From: Ignavibacteria bacterium | Lineage (GTDB): Bacteria > Bacteroidota > Ignavibacteria > UBA10030 | Length of the DNA: 64,000 nucleotides | Assembly (NCBI GenBank): GCA_016873805.1 | Contig: VGVZ01000009.1 | Location: 1-64,000, forward strand | Reading direction: 5' to 3' | Shown: positions 15,551-24,514 of the stretch, piece by piece | How positions within the stretch are numbered: position 1 is the first letter of the stretch | How the letters are laid out: every line of letters starts with the position of its first letter | Program-made: the position numbers and the translations under genes | The notes under the pieces: model-generated | Databases searched by the model: none | Told to the model about the DNA's origin: nothing | What the model saw: only the letters and a program-made list of their open reading frames with translations

Positions 15551-17980
15551 CTAGCGTTCCCACGTCAGATCGTAATCATCGAGGGGCATCAGCGGCATCG
15601 GTTGTCCGTTGTGCCTCAGCCGGAGCTCGATCTGCTGGAGGAGATCGTTCTTCGCCCTCTTGACTTCGAATCCGAACAGACGCGGCATGAACATGCTGAA
15701 ATCGAACAAGCCCTTCTTGGGGAGTTCGACGATCGTGACCTCATCGTCGACGGGGATGCCGGCCCGTTGTTTCGCAATGTGTATCGCCGTTTCGAGTCCC
15801 CCGAGCTCATCGACGAGACCGAGTTTCTTCCCGTCGGTTCCGGACCAAACGCGGCCCTGTGCATGCGGCTCCACATCCTCAAACTTCATATCCCGTCCTG
15901 ATGCAACCTTCTCGACGAAACTCTTGTACATGCTTCTGATGGCATGCTCCATTTTTTCGCGTTCGTCGGGATTCAGATTTCGATCGGGGATTCCAGTATT
16001 GATCAAGGGGAGGGTGAATCCAAATCCGAGATCTGCATGATCACCCCGCTTTACCAGGTCGGTAGACATGCCAAGCTTCTCTTTGACTCCGGCATCGTAC
16101 ATCCATCCGCCGATTACGCCGATCGAACCGGTGATCGTCATCGGTGCCCCAACAATCGTGTCCGCATACATCGAGAGCCAGTATCCTCCCGACGCGGCAA
16201 CGTAGCCTTGCGAAACAATGACAGGTTTCTTTCCCTTTGCCCGCTTCAGCGCCTCGGCAATATAGTCGGATGCCATTGCATCGCCGCCGGGGGAATCGAC
16301 GCGCAGAACGATTGCTTTGACATTCTTGTTCTTGACCGCTGCATCGACATCACGCACCAGACTCCGTGCATTGATCCCTTCATCCATCGCGCACACTCCG
16401 AGGGCATAAATCACGGCGATCTGCGGACGCTCGCCCCATCGATCATCCTTCGGCAGCTGCATCCGTTCGACAGCGGCCGCGCTGACAAGATTCTTCTTGT
16501 CCTTCGTCAGCGCATCGACGATTTCCTTTGCGGTGTCCCATCGTCCCAGCGTATCGACGAGGCCGGCGGCGAGCGCTTCATCCGGAAGGAAGATCATGGA
16601 CTTGTTGACAAGGTCGTCAAACTTCTCCGCCGAGATATTTCGCGCCTCGACAATATCCTTCTTGGCTTGTGCGTAATACTCGTCGACGAGCTTCTGTCTC
16701 TGCTCACGGTCGGCTTCGGACATCGACTCTCTCGAGAATGACTCGACCGCAGATTTGTACTTGAAGAACCGCCACTCGTCATATCCAATGCCGAGTTTTG
16801 CCAACGTTCCCTTCAAATAGGTCCGGCCCATGAGATAACCCTCGAGCATCACCATTCCCGTCGGATCAAGAACGACCTTATCGGCGACCGACGCGAAATG
16901 ATAGACATCAATACCCGGTCGATCAATGAAGATGATGGCCTTCTTGCCACTCGATTGAAAACTCTTTAGCTTCTCCCGGATCTCCCAAAGCTTCTCACGA
17001 TCCGTCCGGACATCAGAAGTGTTGATCACAATCCCTCCGACGGCAGGATCGGCCTCGGCGGCGTCGATCGCTTCGATGATGTCGGTGAGCTTGTTCGAGT
17101 TGTCGAACCATGCAAACTTCTGATAGCTGACCGGCCCTCGCAGGTTCATCGAGACATACATCTTCTCTTTCTGGAACCGCTTTCGCAACAGATTCCGGTC
17201 GTACGCTCCAAGCCGGATTGCGTACGAATTGTACGCATGGTTCCGATCGGCATCGTAGTGCGCCTGCGAGGCGACAGAGCCTCGGCCGAAGCTGAACTGG
17301 AAGCCGATCGTCATTGCCTTGGTATCGAAGTATCTTCCCGTGATACGAATGCCCGCCATCGGTTCAAGGACGGCGCCGACACTCCACCGCCCATCTTTCA
17401 GAGACTGGTGATCGAGAATGGCGTAGTCGCCGAAGATCGTCAGAAGCTCGGTTCCCGTCGGCCGAACGGCAAGATCCGCAACGAGTTCGCTGCCTTCGTC
17501 GCGCAGCAGCGTGGTGCTGGTCAGGCCGAGGGACACCATCGCATTCGGACGGATCAGCGCGCCGCCGGTGAGGACGCTTGCCCGATTGAAGCGCTTCGTT
17601 TCGCCGGCCGACCAACCGTACGCGAGGCCAAAGGCTCCGCTCCTCGATCCGAAACCGGTCGAAATTCTGTAATCACTCACACCGAAGTTGCCGACTTTGT
17701 AGTGCTGCATGCCGAAGCCGAATTGCGGAACCGCCACATAAAGTCCCCAGTTGTTGAAGTCGCTCCAGGTTCCTCGTGCGTCGGAAAAGGCAAACATCAC
17801 ATCGGGCTGGTGAAGAGAACTCAGGATGGCGGGATTATCATAGCCGTAGAGTCCGAACTTCATCGCGCCAGATGACGCCATCAGAAAATCGGTGCGGGCA
17901 TGGTGAGGCACGAGTTTGGATTGCCCGGGGAGGATCCCCACGAAGAGGAGCATCAGCAAAGTAATTGTCGCATGTCGCAT
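15551..17980 (-). CDS. sppA: SppA-type S49 signal peptide peptidase with beta-rich N-terminal domain
   Basis: Membrane-associated Ser/Lys protease that degrades cleaved signal peptides. After a signal peptide (residues 1-20) there are about 245 residues of alternating aromatic/Gly beta-strand sequence resembling an outer-membrane barrel. Two S49 domains follow (about 270-500 and 515-770). The general base is Lys409 in FKYKSAVESF and the nucleophile is Ser597 in YVAASGGYW, both as in 67K-type SppA. At 809 residues it is about 200 longer than enterobacterial SppA. GGAGGAAAA supports ATG 17980. The protease call is firm; the barrel nature is inferred. Confidence 0.88.
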   Translation of the reverse strand: MRHATITLLMLLFVGILPGQSKLVPHHARTDFLMASSGAMKFGLYGYDNPAILSSLHQPDVMFAFSDARGTWSDFNNWGLYVAVPQFGFGMQHYKVGNFGVSDYRISTGFGSRSGAFGLAYGWSAGETKRFNRASVLTGGALIRPNAMVSLGLTSTTLLRDEGSELVADLAVRPTGTELLTIFGDYAILDHQSLKDGRWSVGAVLEPMAGIRITGRYFDTKAMTIGFQFSFGRGSVASQAHYDADRNHAYNSYAIRLGAYDRNLLRKRFQKEKMYVSMNLRGPVSYQKFAWFDNSNKLTDIIEAIDAAEADPAVGGIVINTSDVRTDREKLWEIREKLKSFQSSGKKAIIFIDRPGIDVYHFASVADKVVLDPTGMVMLEGYLMGRTYLKGTLAKLGIGYDEWRFFKYKSAVESFSRESMSEADREQRQKLVDEYYAQAKKDIVEARNISAEKFDDLVNKSMIFLPDEALAAGLVDTLGRWDTAKEIVDALTKDKKNLVSAAAVERMQLPKDDRWGERPQIAVIYALGVCAMDEGINARSLVRDVDAAVKNKNVKAIVLRVDSPGGDAMASDYIAEALKRAKGKKPVIVSQGYVAASGGYWLSMYADTIVGAPMTITGSIGVIGGWMYDAGVKEKLGMSTDLVKRGDHADLGFGFTLPLINTGIPDRNLNPDEREKMEHAIRSMYKSFVEKVASGRDMKFEDVEPHAQGRVWSGTDGKKLGLVDELGGLETAIHIAKQRAGIPVDDEVTIVELPKKGLFDFSMFMPRLFGFEVKRAKNDLLQQIELRLRHNGQPMPLMPLDDYDLTWER

Positions 17981-18048
17981 TTTTCCTCCAGTTGAATATG
18001 TGAAAAGACAACGATGTCGATCGATGTACACAAAATCCAACATCTGGA

Positions 18049-18630
18049 CTACGGGTTGCTGAATCGTTTGTTGCGAGTCGCCGGAGCCGGAGAGAGATCT
18101 CGGTAGATCGCAAAAAGCCCGACGCCGAGGGCGGCAATGCAAGTTGCACCGCCGATCACCAGGACCACAGTCGCGATCGACTCCGCATGATGCGTGATAC
18201 CCAGCTTATCACAGATCCACCCCCAATCGTGGATTGCGTGTTTCGAAATCAGCCGGAGCTTTCGGTACGGCGCATCCGCGATGTAGATCGAAACGTTGAT
18301 CAGATTATGCCCCAGCCAGTACAACGTGAAGATCAATGAACGGAATCCGGACTTGAAAAACACGATCACCGTCGCCAGAGGGATCAGGACTTGCATCAAC
18401 GAGCCCCCGAGGAATCCGACAAAGGTGCCGAAGATACCGAACACGCCATGTCCCCCCTCATGGATGAACAGATTGATCGTGTCGACAACGAACACGACGA
18501 ACGGAAGATTGTATCGGCCGTACGGCGTGAGATAATCCGTCAGCAGGAAAGAGGTGAAGTAGCCCACGATGAGAAGTGCAATGCCCGTGAGTGATGCTCG
18601 AACGATGTTTCTTTCTTTTGCGGGTTCCAT
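18049..18630 (-). CDS. membrane protein with HEGGH metalloprotease-like motif
   Basis: A 193-residue protein with about five membrane segments. The second hydrophobic stretch contains FIHEGGHGVFG, an HExxH zinc motif inside the membrane as in M50 site-2 proteases. A later NLINVSIYIADAPYR could provide the third ligand. It precedes sppA on the same strand with 68 bases between, so the two may form a membrane proteolysis pair. No PDZ domain is present. Could be an inactive relative; function unassigned. Confidence 0.7.
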   Translation of the reverse strand: MEPAKERNIVRASLTGIALLIVGYFTSFLLTDYLTPYGRYNLPFVVFVVDTINLFIHEGGHGVFGIFGTFVGFLGGSLMQVLIPLATVIVFFKSGFRSLIFTLYWLGHNLINVSIYIADAPYRKLRLISKHAIHDWGWICDKLGITHHAESIATVVLVIGGATCIAALGVGLFAIYRDLSPAPATRNKRFSNP

Positions 18631-18656
18631 AGCGTTCCGTGCGTGTGGACAGACGG

Positions 18657-20363
18657 TCAGGTTGAAGGTGATGGGAGCTTGGGTTCGACGAACAGTACTC
18701 TCTCCCGTTCGATCACGACGGTGCCGATCGGAGATCCCTTTGGCTTGCGGACATATTTCCGTTCGGTCATTGCAACCGGGACGCTTTTTGCGTTTTTCAT
18801 TTTGCTGTAGTACGCGGCGACAGACGCGGCCTCTTCGATTGCGCGCTTACTCAATTCTCCTTTTCCTGTTCCTGCGCGAAGGATCACATGCGAACCACCG
18901 GCCCCGCGCGCATGAAACCACAAGTCGTTGGGTTTGGCGTACTTCATGGTCAGGAGATCGTTGTTTGCGCTGCTCTTGCCGGCCCATACCTCAAACCCGC
19001 CGGTTACTCTGAAGGCCCGAAACGGGACTTCCGGCTCGCTCTTGATCTGCGATTTCCGATCGATGCGGATTCCGATTTTCTCAAATTGATCCCGGTATTC
19101 CTCAGTACATGCGTGGAGAGCCTCGGTTGTGGACGCCTCTTCCAGCGCGCTCCGGAGTTTCCTGATCATTTCCGCCTGACGCCGAAGAGAGACTTTTCGT
19201 TCCATGGTTTCCTCGGCTGACCGTCGACTCTTCTTGGCCTTGTCGAAGTACCGTTCTGCGTTCCGGCTTGGTGTGAGGTTTGCCTCAAGAGAAATCTTGA
19301 CAATAGGAGAGGACGACTCGAAAACATCTTCAATCTCGACCGATTTCATTCCTTTCTCGACACGATGGAGATTTGCCATCAGGAGCTTTCCCATCTTCTC
19401 GTAGAAATCCGCACGAGACATCGTCTCGAGATCCTGGGAGATCTTTTCCAAGGCCCGCGTTGTGCGGTCATACTCACGTTCCAACCGATGGAGAAGAGCC
19501 TGTCGTGCGTCGACGAAGGCCCGATCCTTTCGGACGGTCCCCACGAAACGTCCAATTCCTTCATGGATGGAGTCGTATCGATGATACTGATGATTGCCGA
19601 ACAGCTGAAGCGGGACAATCGAGAATTCAAGCGGATGCTCCCCCTCGATGTATATCCGGCTATCGGGAGGTAAATGAAGTTCTCGGAGCAACTGAAGCAC
19701 CGCGTCGCAAAGATCCGCAAGCCGTCGAGTCGACAACTCGGCAACGTTCTGGATTGAGTCAAGGTTTGTCCGGACGAGAATCTCTCGAACAAGAAGTGAT
19801 CCAAAAGTGGGGAATGCTGACTTCAACAGCCGGCCAAGGTTGCCATCCGGAAAGCTGTGCAAGTATGTTTTGATCTCTAGAGGAGAGTCGAACGCGGTTG
19901 AGGGACGCACACTTCCGTCACCGATGCTCTTGTTCACTTCGATATCCCGGCACAGAAATGCGTCAATGACGTTTCCATTGACGTCGGCGCACACAACGTT
20001 TGCCGACGATCCGAAGAATTGGAGAAGAAGCTGAGAGGATGATTCGAGATGGATGAACATCTGTCGATCGGACGGGTGCATCGTGATCGAACGGACGCGG
20101 CTTCCGGTACACAGGGGAAAAAGGTCGATAGTGTTTTTCTTCGCTCGCGTTTGCCGGCGGCGAAGAAAACAGAAGTTCGCCGATGGTTCGCAAGACACAA
20201 TCAGGGAATACGGCGGCTCTTCTGTGCTCTGTGGGAGTGAAGGGTCGAAGGTGAGGATGAGCTGATTGCGCTCCTGGGAGTACGCCTCTCGGAGAATCGC
20301 GCCTGCGAGGCGACGATCAAGATCGAGTGCGATGTGGCGAAGCGTATAGTAGTTCGAGACCAT
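18657..20363 (-). CDS. NFACT family protein (RqcH/FbpA-like)
   Basis: Ribosome quality control factor that binds obstructed 50S-peptidyl-tRNA complexes. NFACT-N is at the N-terminus (MVSNYYTLRHIALDLDRRL). A long coiled-coil covers about 290-440 (EREYDRTTRALEKISQDLE). The NFACT-R/DUF814 domain is C-terminal, with NDLLTMKYAKPNDLWFHARG and GGSHVILR. At 568 residues it is typical. ATG 20363 gives the canonical N-terminus; an upstream extension does not fit the family. It diverges from yicC. Whether it adds Ala tails is not visible from sequence. Confidence 0.88.
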   Translation of the reverse strand: MVSNYYTLRHIALDLDRRLAGAILREAYSQERNQLILTFDPSLPQSTEEPPYSLIVSCEPSANFCFLRRRQTRAKKNTIDLFPLCTGSRVRSITMHPSDRQMFIHLESSSQLLLQFFGSSANVVCADVNGNVIDAFLCRDIEVNKSIGDGSVRPSTAFDSPLEIKTYLHSFPDGNLGRLLKSAFPTFGSLLVREILVRTNLDSIQNVAELSTRRLADLCDAVLQLLRELHLPPDSRIYIEGEHPLEFSIVPLQLFGNHQYHRYDSIHEGIGRFVGTVRKDRAFVDARQALLHRLEREYDRTTRALEKISQDLETMSRADFYEKMGKLLMANLHRVEKGMKSVEIEDVFESSSPIVKISLEANLTPSRNAERYFDKAKKSRRSAEETMERKVSLRRQAEMIRKLRSALEEASTTEALHACTEEYRDQFEKIGIRIDRKSQIKSEPEVPFRAFRVTGGFEVWAGKSSANNDLLTMKYAKPNDLWFHARGAGGSHVILRAGTGKGELSKRAIEEAASVAAYYSKMKNAKSVPVAMTERKYVRKPKGSPIGTVVIERERVLFVEPKLPSPST

Positions 20364-20469
20364 GAGATGTCCACAGTGGCGCGAGAAATTCACCAAAAAT
20401 GCAGGGAAATGCAATCGCACGAGCGGAGCGTGTTGGCGGTCATGTGAACAAGTTGTCGAGAACTTTTCC

Positions 20470-20498
20470 TTGCTCACCTGAACGATTTTCCGTACATT
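20470..20498 (+). promoter_or_regulatory. candidate promoter of the yicC-dnaB run
   Basis: TTGCTC (20470-20475), 17-base spacer, TACATT (20493-20498), 46 bases before the yicC start. A moderate match to sigma70 elements in a divergent intergenic region. Confidence 0.35.
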
Positions 20499-20544
20499 TT
20501 AGGCGATTTGACGGCTTTTTTTGATTTTCTTGGCGGAGCAACAC

Positions 20545-21426
20545 GTGATTATCAGCATGACTGGATACGGCCAGGCTGAAGTGGTCGACAACGAGACGAC
20601 AGCCATTGTAGAGGTTCGTTGTGTGAACAGCCGGTATCTGGACGTCATCGTCCGCCTGCCCAGACAACTGAACCACCGGGAGAACGAAGTGCGAGATCTC
20701 GCGCGCTCGTTCATCAGTCGGGGGAAGTTGAACATCTCGATTACGCTGAACAAGGAGAGCGGCGATTCTGCCCCTCTGACGGTGAACTCCTCGGTTGCCC
20801 GTTCGTACTACAAACTGCTCACCGAACTCCGCAAAAGCGTGAAGATCCGTGAACAGGTCAAACTCGAGCATCTCCTCCAGTTCTCCGAAATCTTTAGCGC
20901 GGTCTCTTCCGACGAAACAGAAGAAAAGGATTGGGCGATTATTCAGCGGGCGGTCAAGGACTCTTTGGATTCGCTCAATGCGATGCGCGGGAAAGAGGGG
21001 GCGGAGCTAGCGAAGGATCTCACGAGCCGCGTGCGGGCGATGGGTCAAACGGTCGCGCAGATCGAAGATCTATCGCGTGCCCGCGTCCCGGAAGAGCGCA
21101 GAAAACTCGAAGAGAAAGTGCGGCAGATAATTTCGGATCCATCGAGTGTCGACCAGAACCGTCTTGAGCTCGAGATCCTGCTTCTGTCCGAGAAGCTCGA
21201 CGTTACTGAAGAATGCGTCCGGTTTCGGAGTCACGAGAAGTTCTTCCTGGAGAGTATTGCGAGCAAGGACCCGACCGGCAGGCGTCTCAATTTCCTCGCT
21301 CAGGAAATGAACCGGGAGGCAAATACGATTGCTTCGAAATCAAGCGACACGGAAATCTCGAGATTGATCGTCTCTGTGAAAGAAGAGCTGGAAAAGATTC
21401 GCGAACAGCTGCAGAACGTCGAATAA
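20545..21426 (+). CDS. yicC: YicC-family endoribonuclease
   Basis: A conserved protein of 293 residues, in E. coli an endoribonuclease linked to sRNA decay. The N-terminus IISMTGYGQAE is the family hallmark, and the C-terminal DUF1732 part has RRLNFLAQEMNREANTIASK. GTG 20545 is chosen because GGCGGAG sits six bases upstream and it aligns with the family start. It is 30 bases upstream of gmk, the usual yicC-gmk-rpoZ order. Confidence 0.93.
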   Translation: MIISMTGYGQAEVVDNETTAIVEVRCVNSRYLDVIVRLPRQLNHRENEVRDLARSFISRGKLNISITLNKESGDSAPLTVNSSVARSYYKLLTELRKSVKIREQVKLEHLLQFSEIFSAVSSDETEEKDWAIIQRAVKDSLDSLNAMRGKEGAELAKDLTSRVRAMGQTVAQIEDLSRARVPEERRKLEEKVRQIISDPSSVDQNRLELEILLLSEKLDVTEECVRFRSHEKFFLESIASKDPTGRRLNFLAQEMNREANTIASKSSDTEISRLIVSVKEELEKIREQLQNVE

Positions 21427-21456
21427 CCCCTCCCGCGGAACCGGAACCAGTCGCGC

Positions 21457-22023
21457 ATGAACACGGGAAAACTGATCGTTGTCTCAGCTCCGAGTGGGTG
21501 TGGGAAGACGACGATTGCGCAATCGATTTTGAAAAAGCATCCGTCGTTTCTTTTTTCCGTTTCCGCGACGACTCGACCGAAGCGAAGCGCCGAAACAGAG
21601 GGAAAGGACTATTTCTTCCTCTCGCGCGGCGAATTCGAGGGCAAGATCGATCAATCGGAACTCGTGGAATGGGAAGAGATCTACGGCAATTATTATGGAA
21701 CGCTGAGATCGGAAGTCGACCGGGCATTAGCAGGCGGTCATGTCATGTTGTTTGACATTGACGTGAAGGGAGCGCTCTCCATTCGAAAGGCGTACCCGGA
21801 GGTATCGCTCTTGATTTTCATCGAGCCGCCGAGTTTCGAGATCCTGCGCGATCGCCTCCAGGGACGAAAGACAGAAGATGAAACGATGCTCGCCCGTCGG
21901 CTTGATCGCGTCCCGATGGAACTTGAATACGGTCGACAATTCAATCATCGCGTAGTGAATGACAACCTTGAACGCGCGATCGAGGAAGTCGAGTCGATCG
22001 TTCAATCCTATGTGAATTCATAA
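21457..22023 (+). CDS. gmk: guanylate kinase
   Basis: Phosphorylates GMP to GDP. P-loop APSGCGKTT is at residues 11-19, and GMP-binding residues are in SATTRPKR and ELVEWEEIYGNYYGT. The 188-residue length is normal. It lies between yicC and rpoZ, the common arrangement. The start ATG 21457 has only a weak purine stretch upstream. Confidence 0.96.
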   Translation: MNTGKLIVVSAPSGCGKTTIAQSILKKHPSFLFSVSATTRPKRSAETEGKDYFFLSRGEFEGKIDQSELVEWEEIYGNYYGTLRSEVDRALAGGHVMLFDIDVKGALSIRKAYPEVSLLIFIEPPSFEILRDRLQGRKTEDETMLARRLDRVPMELEYGRQFNHRVVNDNLERAIEEVESIVQSYVNS

Positions 22024-22062
22024 ACACACTCTAACGCTAACTCAAAAGGAGGCAGTTCGCAC

Positions 22063-22401
22063 GTGTCGGTGAAACCAGTAAATCTCGAAGGGGTTGTGCA
22101 GGATACCGAGGGAATCTATGAGGCAATTGTGATTGCATCAAAAAGAGCCCGACAAATCCACCAGGAATCAAAAATTGAACTAAACCAGCGACTCGAAACA
22201 CTCGCACAGTTGACTGTGACCGTGGATGCCGAAGAGGAGATCGATGTGACCGCGAATCCGGATCAACTGAAGATCAGTCTGGAATTCGAGCAACGGCCGA
22301 AACCCACGGAAGTCGCGTTAAATGAAATGGGGGAGAAAAAGTTCGGCTGGCGGTACAAAGAGCCGGAAAAAACTGAAAGCGAAGAAACCGACACCGAATA
22401 G
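22063..22401 (+). CDS. rpoZ: RNA polymerase omega subunit
   Basis: A small subunit assisting beta-prime folding. The core DTEGIYEAIVIASKRARQI is at about residues 14-32. The 112-residue version with an acidic tail resembles Bacteroidota omega proteins. The start is GTG 22063 with AGGAGG ten bases upstream. It is followed 11 bases later by coaBC. Confidence 0.9.
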   Translation: MSVKPVNLEGVVQDTEGIYEAIVIASKRARQIHQESKIELNQRLETLAQLTVTVDAEEEIDVTANPDQLKISLEFEQRPKPTEVALNEMGEKKFGWRYKEPEKTESEETDTE

Positions 22402-22412
22402 TCGGGATTCCC

Positions 22413-23630
22413 ATGCTGAAGGGCAAACATATCCTCGTGGGCGTCACCGGAGGGATTGCCGCGTACAAGGTCTGCTATCTCGTGCGCGAGCTCAAGAAGG
22501 CCGGTGCGGACGTTCGCGTGGTGATGACGGAGGCGGGAGCGAGGTTCGTCACTCCGCTCACCTTCTCGGCTCTCTCCGAGCACGAAACGCTCGTGGACTT
22601 GTGGGCGGACGATCAGGCCACGGGCTCATCGATTCGCACGCGACATATCGAACTTGCCCTCTGGGCCGATCTGATGGTGATCGCTCCGGCGTCGGCAAAC
22701 ACCATCGCCAAGCTGACCGGAGGACTCTCGGATAATCTTCTCACGATTATCGCTCTCGCCTGTCGGGCACCGATCGTTCTTGTTCCGACGATGGATGCCG
22801 ATATGTATCTCAATCCCATCACTCAGAAAAACCTCGTGGCGCTTCAAGAGCGTGGGTACTACGTTATCGCCCCTGAAGAGGGAGAACTTGCCAGCGGGCT
22901 TGTCGGACCCGGACGGCTGCCGGAAGTGGAGACCGTTCTGCAATACATCGGAAAGGTACTCGACGGCAGCGATCGCGATCTTGTCTCGCGAAAAATTCTT
23001 GTGACCGCCGGTCCAACGTACGAAGCGATCGATCCGGTGAGGTTCATCGGCAATCGATCGTCCGGCAAGATGGGATTTGCCATCGCATGCGCCGCGGCGA
23101 TGCGCGGAGCAGAGGTGACATTGATATCCGGCCCCGTGCATCTTGAGACGCCGCGCCATGTGCGCCGAATCAACGTTGAGTCGGCTCACGAGATGTATGA
23201 AAACGTCATGACGGAAGCGAAGGAGACCGAGGCGATCATTATGGCCGCGGCCGTTGCAGATTACACGCCGGCAAAGACCTCACCGAAGAAGATCAAGAAA
23301 ACAGTCTCCGGGGAAATCCCGCAGGTGGAGCTGCGTACGACGGTTGACATTCTCCACACACTCGGGAAAAAGAAGGATGGGAAGAAACTTATCGGCTTTG
23401 CCCTTGAAACAGACGATGAGTTCCAGCACGCTCTGGACAAACTGAAAGCAAAGAACCTCGATCTGATCATTCTGAACAGTCTCCAGGATGAGGGAGCCGG
23501 GTTCGGCGTGGAGACAAATGTCGTGACCATTATTGATGCGGCGGGTCATGCAGAAAAACTACCGAAACTCTCGAAGTTCGATGTCGCCCATCGGATTCTC
23601 GATCGGGTCAAACACCTCTTTTCCAGCTGA
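22413..23630 (+). CDS. coaBC: bifunctional phosphopantothenoylcysteine decarboxylase/ligase
   Basis: Two steps of coenzyme A synthesis. The N-terminal flavin decarboxylase (CoaC) has GVTGGIAAYK at the start, a substrate loop with NTIAKLTGGLSDNLL, and MDADMYLNP. The C-terminal CTP-dependent ligase (CoaB) begins at about residue 195 (ILVTAGPTYEAIDPVRFIGN) and has the Rossmann SSGKMGFAIA. The 405-residue length is standard. The gmk-rpoZ-coaBC order is widely conserved. Confidence 0.96.
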   Translation: MLKGKHILVGVTGGIAAYKVCYLVRELKKAGADVRVVMTEAGARFVTPLTFSALSEHETLVDLWADDQATGSSIRTRHIELALWADLMVIAPASANTIAKLTGGLSDNLLTIIALACRAPIVLVPTMDADMYLNPITQKNLVALQERGYYVIAPEEGELASGLVGPGRLPEVETVLQYIGKVLDGSDRDLVSRKILVTAGPTYEAIDPVRFIGNRSSGKMGFAIACAAAMRGAEVTLISGPVHLETPRHVRRINVESAHEMYENVMTEAKETEAIIMAAAVADYTPAKTSPKKIKKTVSGEIPQVELRTTVDILHTLGKKKDGKKLIGFALETDDEFQHALDKLKAKNLDLIILNSLQDEGAGFGVETNVVTIIDAAGHAEKLPKLSKFDVAHRILDRVKHLFSS

Positions 23631-23663
23631 GCGACACGCCAGCTTCCACGATTCTCCAACATC

Positions 23664-24473
23664 ATGTCCGGTACCGACAAAGAGCTTGCGTCACTGCTTG
23701 AAGGAATCGAGCGATTCCTCGTCGAACAACGTGAAACGACGGGAAACTACATCATGCGTACGCCAAAGAAGGTGTCCGGCGAATCCCCGGCGGAGTCCGG
23801 TCAACACGCCGGTGAACAGCCCGATTTGTTCGGCGGGAACGGATTCCGGATCCGGAAACAAGCTCCCCCGATTCATACGAACGCGTACCCGCAGGAACCA
23901 TGGGCGAATGCGACGTCGCTCGTTGAGTTGGAGGAACAGATCTGTGAGTGCGTGAAGTGTCCCCTGGGTCAGACCAGGACGAAGTTTGTGTTCGGTGTCG
24001 GAAATCCGAATGCCGATCTCGTACTCGTGGGTGAAGCTCCAGGCGCCGACGAAGATGCCCAAGGGGAGCCCTTTGTCGGACGCGCCGGCCAGTTGCTCAA
24101 CAAGATTCTTGAGGCGATTGGATTTCGCCGGGAGGATGTGTACATCTGCAACATCCTCAAATGCCGTCCTCCCAACAACCGTGATCCGCAGCCGTCGGAA
24201 GTGGAACACTGTGAGCCGTACCTGTGGAAGCAACTTGAATTAATGAATCCGAAGCTCATCCTGTGCCTCGGGAGGATTTCCGGGCAAGTTCTTCTTCGAA
24301 CGACGGCGTCGCTTGCACAGCTGAGGGGGAAGGTGCACGATTACCGCGGGATCAAGTTGATGGTGACGTACCATCCTGCGGCGCTGCTGAGGAATCCACA
24401 TTGGAAACGCCCGACGTGGGAAGATGTTCAGGAAGTTCGGAAGCTCTATGATACGCTGACGAGCAGACCGTAA
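23664..24473 (+). CDS. Fe-S uracil-DNA glycosylase (family 4-like)
   Basis: Removes uracil from DNA to start base excision repair. Family motifs are GEAPGADEDAQGEPFVGRAG, the NILKCRPPNNRDP block and TYHPAALLRNP. Four cysteines for a 4Fe-4S cluster fit CVKC, the Cys of NILKC and a Cys in VEHCEPYL. An extra 85-residue low-complexity N-terminus precedes the domain. It lies 33 bases after coaBC and 41 before dnaB. Confidence 0.9.
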   Translation: MSGTDKELASLLEGIERFLVEQRETTGNYIMRTPKKVSGESPAESGQHAGEQPDLFGGNGFRIRKQAPPIHTNAYPQEPWANATSLVELEEQICECVKCPLGQTRTKFVFGVGNPNADLVLVGEAPGADEDAQGEPFVGRAGQLLNKILEAIGFRREDVYICNILKCRPPNNRDPQPSEVEHCEPYLWKQLELMNPKLILCLGRISGQVLLRTTASLAQLRGKVHDYRGIKLMVTYHPAALLRNPHWKRPTWEDVQEVRKLYDTLTSRP

Positions 24474-24514
24474 CGAGTCTAATGGTGCACATGAGGAGCA
24501 AGGAGAATATCTCC

